A DNA stretch of 64,000 bases from Nectonema munidae. Lineage: Eukaryota; Nematomorpha; Nectonematoida; Nectonematidae. The first letter of the stretch is position 1, and every line of letters begins with the position of its first letter. The stretch covers positions 496,001 to 560,000 of the forward strand of contig JAUIRK010000461.1 in NCBI GenBank assembly GCA_030549495.1. The letters run 5' to 3'. This document shows positions 32,995-44,993 of the stretch, one piece after another. A model generated the notes under the pieces. That model worked only from the letters and a program-made list of their open reading frames with translations. It did no database searches and was not told the origin of the DNA. The translations under genes and the position numbers were made by a program.

Positions 32995-35900
32995 ATGAAT
33001 ATTAATGATGTCATTTCTTTGAATGAAAGTAATAATTTTTCTTGTAATTTAAATTGTCGTAAGAGTATTAATAAACTAATGAAATTTGATGAATTTTCTA
33101 ACTGTAATGAAAAATTTTTTGACTTGTTTTTCGCTTCACATTTTAAAGACCAGTGTATGTTATATGACTTTAATTCATCTAAATTTGCCAATCTATATAC
33201 AAATTTAAACTTGTTTAATTTTAATGTAATTAGTCTTAATATCCAATCCCTGAAACCAAAATATGATTTGTTAAAATATCTGATTTCCATATTCGAATCA
33301 CATAACAATTATCCACTTCACGTCATTTGTCTTCAGGAACTTTGGATAGATAAAATTAAATTTAGATCCTTCGAAATAGAAAACTATAAGTTTGTTTTTA
33401 TGCCACCTATGCTTAGCTCTCATAGCGGATTAGGATTTTATGTTCATAATAGTGTAAAATTCACAATTTGCAATAGTGTTCACTCTAGCAATTTTTTTGA
33501 AGTTTTTACCATTTCTATTTCATTAGATAAATATAACAGCATATTTATTAACAATATTTATCGTAAGCCCACATTAGTTCATAGCAATATTGAAGCATTC
33601 TTCTATGACTTTGAGTATTTCCTGACTAATTATAAGCATGATTTCAAATCGAGTGTTTTTTTAGGTGATTTTAATTTTGATCTTCGCAAAATTGATAATG
33701 ACAGATTTGTCCAAGCCTTTATGGATATTATGCTGTCATATGGTTTTCAACCGTTAATATCTAAATTAACAAGACCTAACAGTGAAACTATATTATATAA
33801 TATATACGCTCCGACATCTTATTATCAAAACAAAGCTTTTAATATTTTATTTGATATATCCGATCACCTACCTATTTTAGCGACATTTAAAGTTTCGTTT
33901 AACATTAACAAGTACCCATTAAAAAAAAAGTTTGATAAAAATTCCTTTTTGCTTGATATTGCTAATTTTAATTGGTATCACTACCTGAAGCATGACTTTG
34001 ACAATCCTAATAATTATTTTGAAACATTTAATACTATGCTTTCAAGCTTTGTAAATAGCAAAACAAAACTGATAAAATCAAGTAGAGCGTCTTATTATAC
34101 CAAACCTAAAAATCCCTGGATTGACAAACATATACTGAATTTAATTAGACAACGTAATTTGATTTTTTTTAAACTGAAGACCAAATTTTGTACTGATTTG
34201 AAACATAAGTATATTTCAATTAGAAATGAAATAAAATATAAGATTAAATCACTAAAAATTCAAATTTTCAAGGAAACATTTTCGAATAAGTCATGTCCTA
34301 AACAAATTTGGCAAGAGATTAATAAATTGATCAATCCTTTTATTGATTCGAATATTGTGTTGAGAATTGACAATAAATTGATTGATAATAGTCATACTAT
34401 ATCTAACTATTTTAATTATAAGTTTTCTCATTTTATCGCATGTTCTAAACCTGTAGGTGACTTCTCAAATTATGTGAAGCAATCTTCCATCCACTTTGAC
34501 TACCAAAAGTTTTCCATGAATGACATTCTTTTAGCAGTAAAAGATATCAAAATGAATCATTCTGCTGATGTTTACGGTCTCTCAATTTATCATATTAAAA
34601 TTTGTATTAATATTATTGCTAAATTCATGTTAATTGGTTACAATTCTTGCTTGGAATATTCCATTTTCCCTGATTCTTTTAAACTTAGCATAGTTCAGCC
34701 AATCTTCAAAAAAGGGGATAAAAATAACCCAGACAATTACCGCCCTATCTCTATAGTACCAATTTTGTCTAAAATATTTGAAAAGTTATTATATTCTCAA
34801 CTAGTTTCTTTTTTTGAAAGTAATGAAATACTATATAAATTTCAATTTGGCTTCCGTAATCTCCACAACACACAGTCACTTCTTATTTGTTTAATCGATG
34901 AAATTATTCAGAATTTTGAGTCAGGTCAAAGTGTGCTTACATTTTTCATTGATTTCTCAAGAGCCTTTGATAATGTTTCTCACTCTATTTTACTGAAAAA
35001 ACTTGCCCTTTATGGTATCGGCACTAAATCTCTATCTCTTTTATCTTCTTACTTTTACCATAGACGCCAAACAGTAATTGTTGATAAATTTCATTCTAAC
35101 GTTTTGCCCGTCACGTGTGGGGTTCCACAGGGTTCGATACTCGGCCCGTTGATGTTTCTTATATATCTAAATGATATACATAATTCAAATGTTCATTTAA
35201 AATTTTTCATATTCGCTGATGATTTAACTATAACCTTACCCATTGCACACAATAAAATTCTAGAATACGTTATACAGCAAACAGATAAACTTTTTGAGTG
35301 GTGTCAAGCTAACTGTATGACGATTAATTACGAAAAATCCAAGGCTATGCTTTTTAATAGGAAAAAATCTCTAAAGCTTGACTTTTCTAATTTTGTTTTT
35401 GATCTAGTTAAAAGTTACACTTTATTAGGCATAGTTATAGATGATGATTTAAAATGGAAGCGACACATTTCATATACTAATACTAAATTAAGTAAAATCA
35501 TAGGTATTTTTAAATGTTATAATAATTTCTTTCCTACAGACACTAAAATTTTGTTATATAATTCATTTTTTCTATCATATATAAATTATGGCATACTAGT
35601 TTGGGGACACCAAAATCTTTCTTTACTATATAAGTCACAAAAAAAAGTTTTAAGACTAATTTTTAATACACATTATATCGCGCATACTGATGAGCTTTTT
35701 TATAAATCAAACATATTGAAAATTGCTGACCTATTTTATTATAACCTACTACTTTTTACCTATAAACTATTTAACAATTATTTACCTAAAATATTTAACT
35801 CTTTCATTTGTTTTAACGATGATCTTAATATGTATTATAATTTACGTGACAATAATAAAGCAGTGATGCCATTTTATAAAACCAAAGCAAATTCCCAGTC

Positions 35901-36063
35901 TATTAAATATAAATTACCACATTGTTGGAACTCCATCCTACCTAATTCATGCTATATATACATGCCCATCAGTCTCTTCAAAAAAACAATTAAACAACAT
36001 TATATAAATCATTATAATACTCAGTGTAATATAAAAAAATGTTTTTCTTGTCATCGAACTTAA
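32995..36063 (+). CDS. LINE-C ORF2: endonuclease and reverse transcriptase
   Basis: This is a 1022-codon uninterrupted frame. An APE-type endonuclease spans about residues 75-300: ISLNIQSL, ICLQELW (catalytic Glu), VFLGDFNFD and ISDHLPIL. The RT spans about 560-830: SIVQPIFKKGDKNNPDNYRP, FFIDFSRAFDNVSH, VTCGVPQGSILGPLMF, FIFADDLT (catalytic FADD) and LLGIVIDDDLKW. A C-terminal domain has QKKVLRLIFN and CNIKKCFSCHRT. There is no RNase H, which fits Jockey/CR1-type elements. The start is the first Met of the frame; an out-of-frame ATG lies at 32964. All catalytic motifs look intact, so this ORF2 could in principle act in trans. The AT-rich codon usage matches the surroundings. Confidence 0.92.
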   Translation: MNINDVISLNESNNFSCNLNCRKSINKLMKFDEFSNCNEKFFDLFFASHFKDQCMLYDFNSSKFANLYTNLNLFNFNVISLNIQSLKPKYDLLKYLISIFESHNNYPLHVICLQELWIDKIKFRSFEIENYKFVFMPPMLSSHSGLGFYVHNSVKFTICNSVHSSNFFEVFTISISLDKYNSIFINNIYRKPTLVHSNIEAFFYDFEYFLTNYKHDFKSSVFLGDFNFDLRKIDNDRFVQAFMDIMLSYGFQPLISKLTRPNSETILYNIYAPTSYYQNKAFNILFDISDHLPILATFKVSFNINKYPLKKKFDKNSFLLDIANFNWYHYLKHDFDNPNNYFETFNTMLSSFVNSKTKLIKSSRASYYTKPKNPWIDKHILNLIRQRNLIFFKLKTKFCTDLKHKYISIRNEIKYKIKSLKIQIFKETFSNKSCPKQIWQEINKLINPFIDSNIVLRIDNKLIDNSHTISNYFNYKFSHFIACSKPVGDFSNYVKQSSIHFDYQKFSMNDILLAVKDIKMNHSADVYGLSIYHIKICINIIAKFMLIGYNSCLEYSIFPDSFKLSIVQPIFKKGDKNNPDNYRPISIVPILSKIFEKLLYSQLVSFFESNEILYKFQFGFRNLHNTQSLLICLIDEIIQNFESGQSVLTFFIDFSRAFDNVSHSILLKKLALYGIGTKSLSLLSSYFYHRRQTVIVDKFHSNVLPVTCGVPQGSILGPLMFLIYLNDIHNSNVHLKFFIFADDLTITLPIAHNKILEYVIQQTDKLFEWCQANCMTINYEKSKAMLFNRKKSLKLDFSNFVFDLVKSYTLLGIVIDDDLKWKRHISYTNTKLSKIIGIFKCYNNFFPTDTKILLYNSFFLSYINYGILVWGHQNLSLLYKSQKKVLRLIFNTHYIAHTDELFYKSNILKIADLFYYNLLLFTYKLFNNYLPKIFNSFICFNDDLNMYYNLRDNNKAVMPFYKTKANSQSIKYKLPHCWNSILPNSCYIYMPISLFKKTIKQHYINHYNTQCNIKKCFSCHRT

Positions 36064-37201
36064 ATATACGTTATAAATGTATATCCGTCATTTATGTGCA
36101 TAATACTTACATATATATACTCAATTTAATTTATATAAATACATATATCTATGTAATTTGTTTGTCTTATCATCCTTTCTGGAAATTTTGAAATTGTAAT
36201 TTTTATATCAATGCTATGATATACATACTTACTAACGTAATGTTTGGGTTGTTTTCTTTCCAGCGGCTTTCTGGCCTTTAGAAGCTCCTGCTCTCAAATA
36301 TAAAAAGAGATTTTTATATCAAATTTCAATATTTTATTTTACTATAATGTACTTTGTGTGCTATCATGTTGATTTTTGTTGCGAATAAATTCTTTTCTTC
36401 TTGTTCTTCTTATACAGTAAAACCTGTGTACAGCGACACCTTTAATATACGACTCTCTGTTAACAGAGACCTAAATTTTTTTAAAAGTTTGTTTATTAGA
36501 CTATGAATAGATTTTTTACCTTTATTATACGACCCTGTTTTATGCGACATGCGACCTTATTTAACGTTTTTTTTGGTATTATTTACCTCTTATTTACGAC
36601 TTTTTCAAAAAACCATTTTATTTTACCAAAGTTCTAAAATGCCTACAAGTGGTTTTTCAAATTTTATCTATTAAAAATATTTTTAACTTTAAATAAAAAC
36701 TTAAAAACTATTATTTAATTTTTTTTATATTTATTAATTATTTTATCTTTATTTTTCAAATTACTTCAACTGTATAATTATTTTTTTATATTTTGTTTTA
36801 AAAAATTTTTTTATGTAAGTTTTTCTAGGTAAAGGTACCGTGGGGTGTTAATTTGACTAGTCACAGTTTTTTTTTATTACAAAATTTATAGGGCTATAAA
36901 TTCAGTGTATAATATTCAGTGTAATAGTTATTCTATAATTTTAATCAAGTAAAATCTCTTGATTTGAGACTAATTAAATAAATATCATTTTTTTAAGAAT
37001 TTTATTAGTAAAAAATTTGAGAGATTTTTTAAATTTAAAAAGCGACTTTTTCCTATTTGTTTGAGAATAGAGAAAATGCACATCTATAATTTAAAATTAA
37101 AAGTAATGAGTAAACGAGGAATTTTATTTTAATAAATACCTTCTATTTGAAATTACTCTTAGGTTTTTATCTCACATTAAAATAAACATCTTATTTATTT
37201 T

Positions 37202-38534
37202 TTAGAGGCAAAAAAAGTAAAACGCTGTTACCTTAAGATCAAGCAAAAAATCGAAGTTATCGATAAAAATGAAAGTGGTGTTCCATGTTATAAGCTAGCT
37301 GAAGATTATCATGTTGGAAAGACACAGATTCAAAATATTGTCAAAAATAAAGAAAAAATTAAACAAATGTGGAACACAGGTATCAATTCAAAATGTAAAA
37401 CATTAACAGTTAGATTATCTCACGAAAAAGTTAATAATTCAATTTACAAGTGGTTTTGTGTAATGAGAGCAAAAAATATTCATATTTCTGGTGTGATGAT
37501 TCGAGAGAAGGCTATGCAGATTGCAGGAGAAGTTGGTGATGTCAATTTTAAAGCTTCTAATGGTTGGCTAGAGTGTTTCCTTAAAAGAAATTCTATACGA
37601 CCAGCAAATCTACACGGAGAGTCGTTTTTCGTGAATCAAGATGTTGTTAATGAGTGGTTTGTTAGGATAAAGTCAATTTGCGATGGATAAACCATGGAAA
37701 ATATTTTTAACAGTGAAGAAACTGGATTATTTTATAAAGTTTTGCCATCAAAATCAATGGTTTTGAAAAACGATATTTGTAAAAATGGGAAAAAATCCAA
37801 ACTAAGGCTAACTATACTTTTATGTTGTAGTGCCTTGGGAGAAAAACTATCGCCTCTAAATTGGATTCAATCAAAACCCCCTTTGCCTCAAAAATACATG
37901 TCTTACCACATTAGGAGTGCAATATTTTGCTAATAAGAAGGCATGGATGACGGGTCAAGTTTTTTTTACATGGATACAAAGACTAAATAATAAAATGATC
38001 AAACAAAAAAGATCTATTTTACTGATGGTTGATAATGTACCTTCACATACAAACATCACACTTTCTAATATCAAAGTTGTTTTTATACCTCCCAACACGA
38101 CATCGATCACCCAACCTTTGGACATGGGTGTTATAAAAAACTTCAAGCATTTCTATAGAAAAGAGTTTTTGAAAGAAGTTATTTCAAAAATTGAAATTGA
38201 TCATAATCCTCAAGAAGTTATTAAGAAAATAAATCTTCTAGATGTTTTTATTTGGATTAAAAAACCCTGGAGTTTAGTTGAGCCTTCTACAATTATAAAC
38301 TGCTTTAAAAAGTGTGGTTTTGATATAACAGAAGGAGGCACAATCGTTTCAGAAAACTCATTTGCCCTTCCATCAAACTGCTTTGTTCTTCTTGAAAAAA
38401 TAAGTTGGGATGACTATGCCAATTTTGATGAGAAGTTGGAAACATGTGCTGACAAAGAAAAGTGTATCTTGGATATAGATACATCAAGCGAAAATGAAGC
38501 TGATAAATGTTTAGAAGAAGATGAATTGAAATAA
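37202..38534 (+). pseudogene. pogo/Tigger transposase (CENP-B-like), broken
   Basis: A 3' splice-like TTTTTTAG precedes 37206, suggesting an intron in the leader. An N-terminal helix-turn-helix reads KIKQKIEVIDKNESGVPCYK and VGKTQIQNIVKNK. A second CENP-B/Tc5-type DNA-binding part contains KASNGWLECFLKRNSIRP. The DDE domain follows: FNSEETGLFYKVLPSKS, ILLMVDNVPSHTN and TTSITQPLDMGVIKNFK. The first catalytic Asp (usually NADETG) is replaced by Glu here. One stop codon (37688) and one frameshift near 37910-37930 break the frame. It ends in an acidic tail (DTSSENEADKCLEEDE). Pogo transposases insert at TA. Confidence 0.88.
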
Positions 38535-38869
38535 AAATTAAAACATCAGAAGTAATTTGTAGTGTTAAAACTTTAGGAAGGTTTGCACTACAAATAAAGT
38601 CCAAGACTCTTTTCAACTTAGCAAAAAGTGCACTTGATTGTGTTGAAAATTATCAAGTGTCTAATTTGAAACAGACGAATCTTGAAACATTTCTAAAAAA
38701 ACATTAATTTTTATAAATAAAGTCATATGTTTTTACCTCTTTGTATTATTTTTCTTTAATTAAAATATAGTCTATCTATTTTTGAACCTCTCTCTAACGA
38801 CCCTCTGTCTACAGCGACTTTTTTTTAGCAGCAAAGTCAAGTCGCTGTAGACAGGTTTTACATTTTGAA

Positions 38870-40060
38870 ATTTAGCTATCCCTATAACAAATAGTCTATT
38901 CTCATGATTCAATCGTCCAGGTTTCGATTCCCCAATCTTATCATGACATCAATTCATCTGAAAGAATAATCTTACCTTAATAGCAATTTTTTAAAAGTAT
39001 AATTGCAACTATTGATTTGAACATTACTAAATACGTATTCCTTTGAAGTATTGGTCTAAAATTTTTAGAATTTTTATAAATTAATATATTTTTTCCAATT
39101 TTCTTTATTTTAATTTTTGCCCTATTTTTGTTTCAAGTTAGGGTGTTTTATTTTTTTAAGCACCTTCCTATCGTGCTTAATAAAAGTGTTTTTTATATCA
39201 ATAACCTTTGTTCAGTGAAATTCATTACAAAGTCCTTCTATAGATTTCATTTTCTTGTATTTAATTCAAAAAGTTAATTCTATTTTTTTCCTGCGTCAAT
39301 TCAACAAACAACAATTCTATTTTTTGAAATTATTTAGAATTTTAACCTAATGTAAATTAAAAATTTCAGTCAAATTAATATAATATTTTATTTACCTAAA
39401 GGTCTTTTCCCTCAGGTGCAATAATTGTTAGTTATGTCAACTACATAGAAGAAATAAAAAAATATATAAAGAAAGTAAAAAAATATTTTGAATCTTTAAT
39501 CGGGGTCATTTTTAACCACAATCTCACTTCAAATCAAAATATAAATTTACCGAAACGATTGGAATTAAAAAAGGCAAATTATATTAAATTTTTCATTTTA
39601 TATTTTTTTTTTCAAAAAGTAGATATAAGGGTTTTAGCGTCATTTTTAGCCCCATTGAAATTTATACAATAGTGGTGAGTCGTTTTAATTTATTTTCTGG
39701 AAAATATTATACATAAAAACATAGAATAATACATTAAAATTAAAGTTAACTCTACTTGTCTTTAATCTTCAGGTTTTAGTGTACTTATTTTATAAAACAA
39801 AGCTATACAATTAAATAGAATAGTTTTCAAAAAAAATTTGCAAAAAGAAAAATAGGAAAAAAATTGAGAAATATGTCAAAAAATATTGTAAAATCATTTT
39901 TGCATAAACACACTATTTTTATTTGGGAATAATCTAATATTTTCCAGGATTTGTTAATTTAAGTTATTTTATAATAAAATTTAAATATATTTCCGTTAAG
40001 AAAATTTTAAAGTTTTTACTTATATTTCTTTTTTTTCTCCTTTTTTTTCCCAACAACACC
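38870..40060. other. no gene; one block shared with the CTU1 upstream region
   Basis: AT-rich spacer. The block at about 39005-39160 (TTGAACATTACTAAATACG onward, including TTTTGCCCTATTTTTGTT) is similar and collinear to 54525-54695 just upstream of CTU1. Otherwise I see nothing. Confidence 0.6.
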
Positions 40061-40198
40061 CTTAATCTTTAAAAATGGCGAATATTATTTACTCCTAGAG
40101 AAATATCTACAAACAGGACCTCTTATTAATTATACCTTTACTAATTAGAGTTAAAATTTTTATCTTTATACCATATCACTCTCTCACACTTATTTCAC

Positions 40199-41278
40199 AT
40201 GTCTAACCCAAAACGTGCACGTCACGATGATACCCCTAACCTTACCTCTACCCAATTAATAGCAAATCTCTTCAATGAATTCATAGCAAATTCCTCTCTA
40301 AATGCAGAAGACCTTACCCTCCTTAATAATCTAAAATATGAAGTAACTCTTGCTCACTCCAACAAAATTGAACAACTCTCTCATACTCACCACCCACATA
40401 CTCCACCTTGCCCCTCATTATCTACATACGCACAAGTCTCATCCATAACCATACCTAGCTTATCCAACAACATTCAGGATAGACAAAAACCCTCTCCACC
40501 TAAGTCTAAGTCATCTCTAAATAGTGAGCTTACTCTAAAAATAGCCCCCCCCCCTACTTCCTCTGACTCTAAAGCCGAGAAAGCTGCCTTCCGACAAAAA
40601 ATAGTCAAAAACTTAGAAACCAATAAAAACAAACTTACCATCTCTAATATACGGTCTTCAAATAGTGGCACTATTTATTTCCAATTCTCTAAACCTGAAG
40701 AAAAAGCACTAGCATATCAAACTCTCCACAATAACGGCATTAAATCCGAAGATTTACCTATCCTCAAACCCCGTTTCCTACTTAGAAGCATACCTATAAC
40801 CACACCACTTTCTTCTCTCTCCGAAACCATTGCTAACGAAAACTTAAACCTAAAAAATATTGGCACCCTTAATACAGTACGCCAAGCCGGTAACACAGGA
40901 ACCTTCTCTTATAGTGCTATATTAGAACCTAGCAACCCTAACATTTTTAAACATCTACTTAAATCTCCTATACTCTTTGTTGACCATCACATTCTCACTC
41001 TAACCTTAGCAAAACCATTACATCGCCAATGCCAGAATTGTCTAAAACACAATCACTCAACGAACAAATGCAAAGCTGCATCACCAAATTGCGATCACTG
41101 CGGAAATCGAGGCCACTCTATATCGGAATGCATCTTCAAAAATGATTCCACAAAACTCTCATGCTTTAATTGTAACAATAACCACAACGCTACATCCAAA
41201 CATTGCGAATTCCAAATTAAACACACACAACACATCCAAAATCAACATAACATTCTAATAAGCAAATTCCTATGCTAA
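40199..41278 (+). CDS. LINE-A ORF1: RNA-binding gag-like protein
   Basis: This is a 359-aa open frame. The N-terminal third is Ser/Thr/Pro-rich and probably unstructured. A middle domain (about 125-260) has the gag-like core, with RFLLRSIPITTPLSSL and LKSPILFVDHHILTL. The C-terminus has three zinc knuckles: CQNCLKHNHSTNKC, CDHCGNRGHSISEC (both CX2CX4HX4C) and CFNCNNNHNATSKHC (CX2CX3HX6C). This triple arrangement is typical of Jockey/R1/I elements. The protein would coat the element RNA. Its stop overlaps the ORF2 start in ATGCTAA (41272-41278), suggesting that ORF2 is translated by termination-reinitiation. Confidence 0.9.
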   Translation: MSNPKRARHDDTPNLTSTQLIANLFNEFIANSSLNAEDLTLLNNLKYEVTLAHSNKIEQLSHTHHPHTPPCPSLSTYAQVSSITIPSLSNNIQDRQKPSPPKSKSSLNSELTLKIAPPPTSSDSKAEKAAFRQKIVKNLETNKNKLTISNIRSSNSGTIYFQFSKPEEKALAYQTLHNNGIKSEDLPILKPRFLLRSIPITTPLSSLSETIANENLNLKNIGTLNTVRQAGNTGTFSYSAILEPSNPNIFKHLLKSPILFVDHHILTLTLAKPLHRQCQNCLKHNHSTNKCKAASPNCDHCGNRGHSISECIFKNDSTKLSCFNCNNNHNATSKHCEFQIKHTQHIQNQHNILISKFLC

Positions 41279-44200
41279 ATTTTCTCCATATTAACCTCAA
41301 CCACTCTAATGCCGCTTGGACAAACCTATATAACATTCTAATTTCAAACTTTTTTGATGTAATATCTATTAACGAACCATATCCAAACCTCTCTTCTATT
41401 ATACCAAATTATTTACTATATCACACGTCACCTTTATCCTGTTATTCAGCATGCATCTACATAAAATCAACCGTTCACCACACACCATTACCACGATTCT
41501 CTTCCAACAATTTTTACTTTGTTCTTGTTCACACCAAACCTCACCCTCTTCTTTTCGCAACTCTTCCTCCCTCACACCCAATAGCCATCCCCTCTGATTT
41601 CTCCCAATCTCTAACACTTGCAACATCCACACTCCCGTCTACATATCATTTAATTATCTCAACTGATTTCAACGCTCGATCACACATCTGGGACCACAAA
41701 GAAAACCCACGAGGACAACAAGTCATCAATTTCTTATGTTCGAACAACCTATATCTCGCTGACAAATCTAAAAACCCTACATACCAACGCTCTTGTAACA
41801 ACGAACAATACACCTCTCACATTGACCTCACAATAACCACTTCAAATACTCTCAATCTAATATCCAATTGGTCAATCTCAGACATCCCATCAGCTTCAGA
41901 TCACGCCTTCATAACATTTCAACTTCACATAAACACTACAACCATCAAAAACTATAACAACATTATAAAAAAGAACACCACTCACTGGCTTACATATCTC
42001 AACATTCTCAACAACTCACTCCCTACATTAACACCCCTCTCCTCTCCCACTTACATCGATAAAGCAGCACTATCTCTCAATGATCATGTCTCACATTCCA
42101 TCTTATCCTCCACTCCTATCAACCCATTTCCTAAAAGAAAACATGCCTATTTCTGGACACCCGAGTTGAATGCAATAAAAAACAATCTAAAACGAATTAT
42201 CAAAACCCTACGAAAATCTCATATTCCCTTAATCATCTCAATCCATTCTACTGTTAAAAAAGAATACAAACAGGCAATACTTCAAGCTAAAAAGAACTCA
42301 TGGGTAAAATTCACCAGCCAACACTCAAACAACCCATGGAACATCATCAATAGGCTAACTAAAAAGAAAAAACCTTCTATTCTCCCCGAAACAATACTTC
42401 CATGCTCATCCGATCATACAACACACTACAACCCTCCATTTCTATCGACAATCTTTCCCCCCGACTCTCCCTCTTCAGATCTCCCCTTTCACCACACAAC
42501 TCTAAGAACATCATTCACTCCATCCAAAACCCTATTTTTCCTCCAATCACACTAAATGAATTAAACATAGCAGTAAACCCTCTTAAAACAAATGCCTCAT
42601 CTAGCTACGACCATATCTCACCCAAACATATTAAAAAATCAATACACATTCTAAACAAACATTTACTCCTTATTTTCAATGCATGCCTTATTCATTCACA
42701 TTTCCCCAACGTTTGGAAAATCGGCAAACTCATACTCATTCCTAAACCCAATAAAGATTCAAGCCTCATTCAAAATCGGCGACCAATCACTCTACTACCC
42801 ATACTAGGCAAACTTTTCGAAAAAATCATTCGCAAACGTCTAGTCCACTACATCCTATCCCGTAACCTCATTCATCACACGCAATTTGCATACCTTCCCA
42901 ACAAAAATACAGAAACAGCACTATCGCGTCTAACCACCTACCTTGACTATTCTCTTTCTACTCAGAAAATTTCTTCTACAATCTTCTTAGACATAAACAA
43001 CGCTTTCAACTCAGCCTGGCCACCTGCCATCATCACTAACCTTGCACACAAATCATTTCCTCCTTACATCATCAAATTTATAAGCTCATACCTTTCAAAC
43101 CGCTGTCTCATTTTCCGACATCGCGCTTCCCTTTGCATCCATAGGCTAACCCTCTCGACTCCCCAAGGAGGATGTCTTTCTGATATCCTCTGGCTAGTTC
43201 TCATAGACCCGCTTCTCGATCTAATCCACACCAACACTGATTTCTCCCAATGTTTTTCAGATGACATATTATTCACCTTCACCAGTAACTCTCAACAAGA
43301 AAACCTCACCAAATCCTCTTCATTTCTACTAAGGCTACAAGAAAGAGCAAACACACATAAGATATTCTTTAATTCCAACAAAACAAACCTCATTCACCTT
43401 ACACGCAGACTCATAGAACATTTACCCCTTCATTTAAATACATCTACTTCTATAACTGCATCAAAGACTATCAAATATCTAGGACTAAACCTTCAGTCCA
43501 ACCTAAAATTTTCAATAAACTTTAAAAAAATATACCAAAAACTCTCAGTCACCCTTTTTTCACTTAAAAGCGCTATCTCTTATAAATGGGGCCTCCGTCC
43601 CAAACACACCAAATACATATACATATCCTTAATCCTACCAGTAATTCAATACGTAATTCTTTCCTGGGGCATCTCCTTAAAACACCCCACAACCATAAAT
43701 TTTCTTAACAAGATACACCGTCTCTGTCTACTTTGCATCACCAACGCATATCGTACTACTTCCACACAATGCCTAGAAATTCTAATTAACACCCTACCAT
43801 TACAACTTCAACTTAAAAAAACTATTATTAAGCGCTTCATCTTGACATACAACAACTTAATTCCCCCATTTCATCCGATCACACCCCACCACAATACTCC
43901 ATCCTATTCTTTCTACTCACATCTATTAGCAAAATACGCTCCAAATATTGCTAACTACCTAGTTCATCCCTCGATACACCCATCTCTTTTAACTCACCCA
44001 TCTGCACAAAACCCTCTCAAAACATCCATATGCAAAAACAAATTTTTTGCAAAACAATCAATTTCATACCTTCGCTCTACTTCTTCACCAACCTCCCTAC
44101 GCATCTTCACAGACGCCTCAAAGAAGTCCCTAAGTACCTCCTTTGCTTACGCCTTCTTCAAAGGCTCTTCCACTAGTCCCTTTTACACTCATCGATTCCA

Positions 44201-44993
44201 ATTAAATCCTCTACTCTCAATCCTCGAATGCGAAATCTTTAGCCTTTTACACGCCTGCACTACGATCACTAACAACATTAACCACTTCCTTCCCCACTTT
44301 ACTACCATCCATTTCTATACCGATGCACAAAACATAATCCACGATCTCTCTCTATCACACAACATCCCATTTCCCTCCTTTCAACTCGCCTCCTCCCTAA
44401 TCAATCTTACAAAACATTTCCACATACACCTATGTTGGTGCCCTGCTCATCTAAACATACCAGAAAACTCCCTCGTAGACTACTTAGCCTCAAACTTACA
44501 CCTAACCTCCCACATTCCTCTCAACTCCCTACCGCTCAAAACCTTTCTAACACACATTCACTTATCCACTCTAGAAGAATGGCAGATGTCCATATCTTCA
44601 TCTCAAAATGCACTAATCTCCTCTTTACCACACATCATCACAATTCACACAACTTTCAAAAACAAAAAATTTACACCACCTCGTTCAACCATTCGTTGGC
44701 TATCAGGCCATTGCCCATGCAAAGCATATCTTTTCCGAATTAAAGTAAGCGAAAATCCATACTGTCGTTTCGGATGCGACACAATAGAAACGCCATACCA
44801 CCTCATATTCACATGTCAAATCTTCTCTTATCATCGCCAAGATCTTCTATTTCGCTGCCTTTCTTTACTTAACAGATCTCCAACAACACTCTCAGATCTT
44901 CTGTTACACCCAACACTACTAAAATCCCTAGCAACCCTCATTGACACCATTGAAACAACTCTCACCACCGTCGATAACCCTATAACAAACTAA
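41272..44993 (+). pseudogene. LINE-A ORF2: endonuclease, RT, RNase H (one frameshift)
   Basis: The endonuclease part (41272-42555) begins LNFLHINLNHSN, with ISINEPYP (catalytic Glu), ISTDFNARSHIWD and PSASDHAFI. The frame changes near 42400-42440. The RT and later domains (42402-44993) show NRRPITLLPILGKLFEK, FLDINNAFNSAWP, STPQGGCLSDILW and FSDDILF (catalytic DD). RNase H follows (RIFTDAS, ECEIFSLL, FYTDAQN, CPAHLNIPENSLVD), then the terminal HCPCKAY, CRFGC, HLIFTC cluster. The order matches R1/I-group LINEs with RNase H. The single shift inactivates this copy unless it is a sequencing error. Confidence 0.9.

Larger units (their letters stand above)
32411..36406 (+). mobile_element. LINE-C: Jockey/CR1-like non-LTR retrotransposon
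   Basis: The element holds the 3' part of ORF1 with zinc knuckles and a complete, uninterrupted ORF2 with endonuclease and RT but no RNase H. It ends in AATAAATTCTTTTCTTCTTG. It is 5'-truncated within ORF1. It sits in the left terminus of a Tigger transposon with a 43-bp target duplication differing at one base, so the insertion is younger than the Tigger. A decayed relative lies at 17420-19320. Confidence 0.88.
32368..36449 (+). repeat. 43-bp target-site duplication flanking LINE-C
   Basis: The segments 32368-32410 and 36407-36449 are identical except one C/G difference. Each runs from TTCTTATACAG through the first part of the Tigger terminus to TTTAATATA. They bracket LINE-C exactly. A duplication of 43 bp is long for a non-LTR retrotransposon. 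Confidence 0.8.
32376..38862 (+). mobile_element. pogo/Tigger transposon interrupted by a LINE
   Basis: The left terminus CAGTAAAACCTGTCTACAGC (32376) is preceded by TA. The right terminus at 38841-38861 is its inverse, GTCGCTGTAGACAGGTTTTAC. The second copy of the left terminus at 36415 arises from the target duplication of the LINE inserted 35 bp into the element. Without the LINE the element is about 2.5 kb, the normal Tigger length. It encodes a CENP-B-like transposase relic. Part of the right-hand tip after TTTTAC has diverged. Confidence 0.85.

Noticed and set aside
32991-33308. Minus-strand 105-codon frame
   Set aside because: Antisense shadow of the start of LINE-C ORF2.
38890-38960. 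tRNA-like GGTTTCGATTCCCC near 38933
   Set aside because: No cloverleaf or A box could be drawn around it; at most a very old SINE remnant.
41399-41632. Minus-strand 77-codon frame
   Set aside because: Antisense shadow of LINE-A ORF2.
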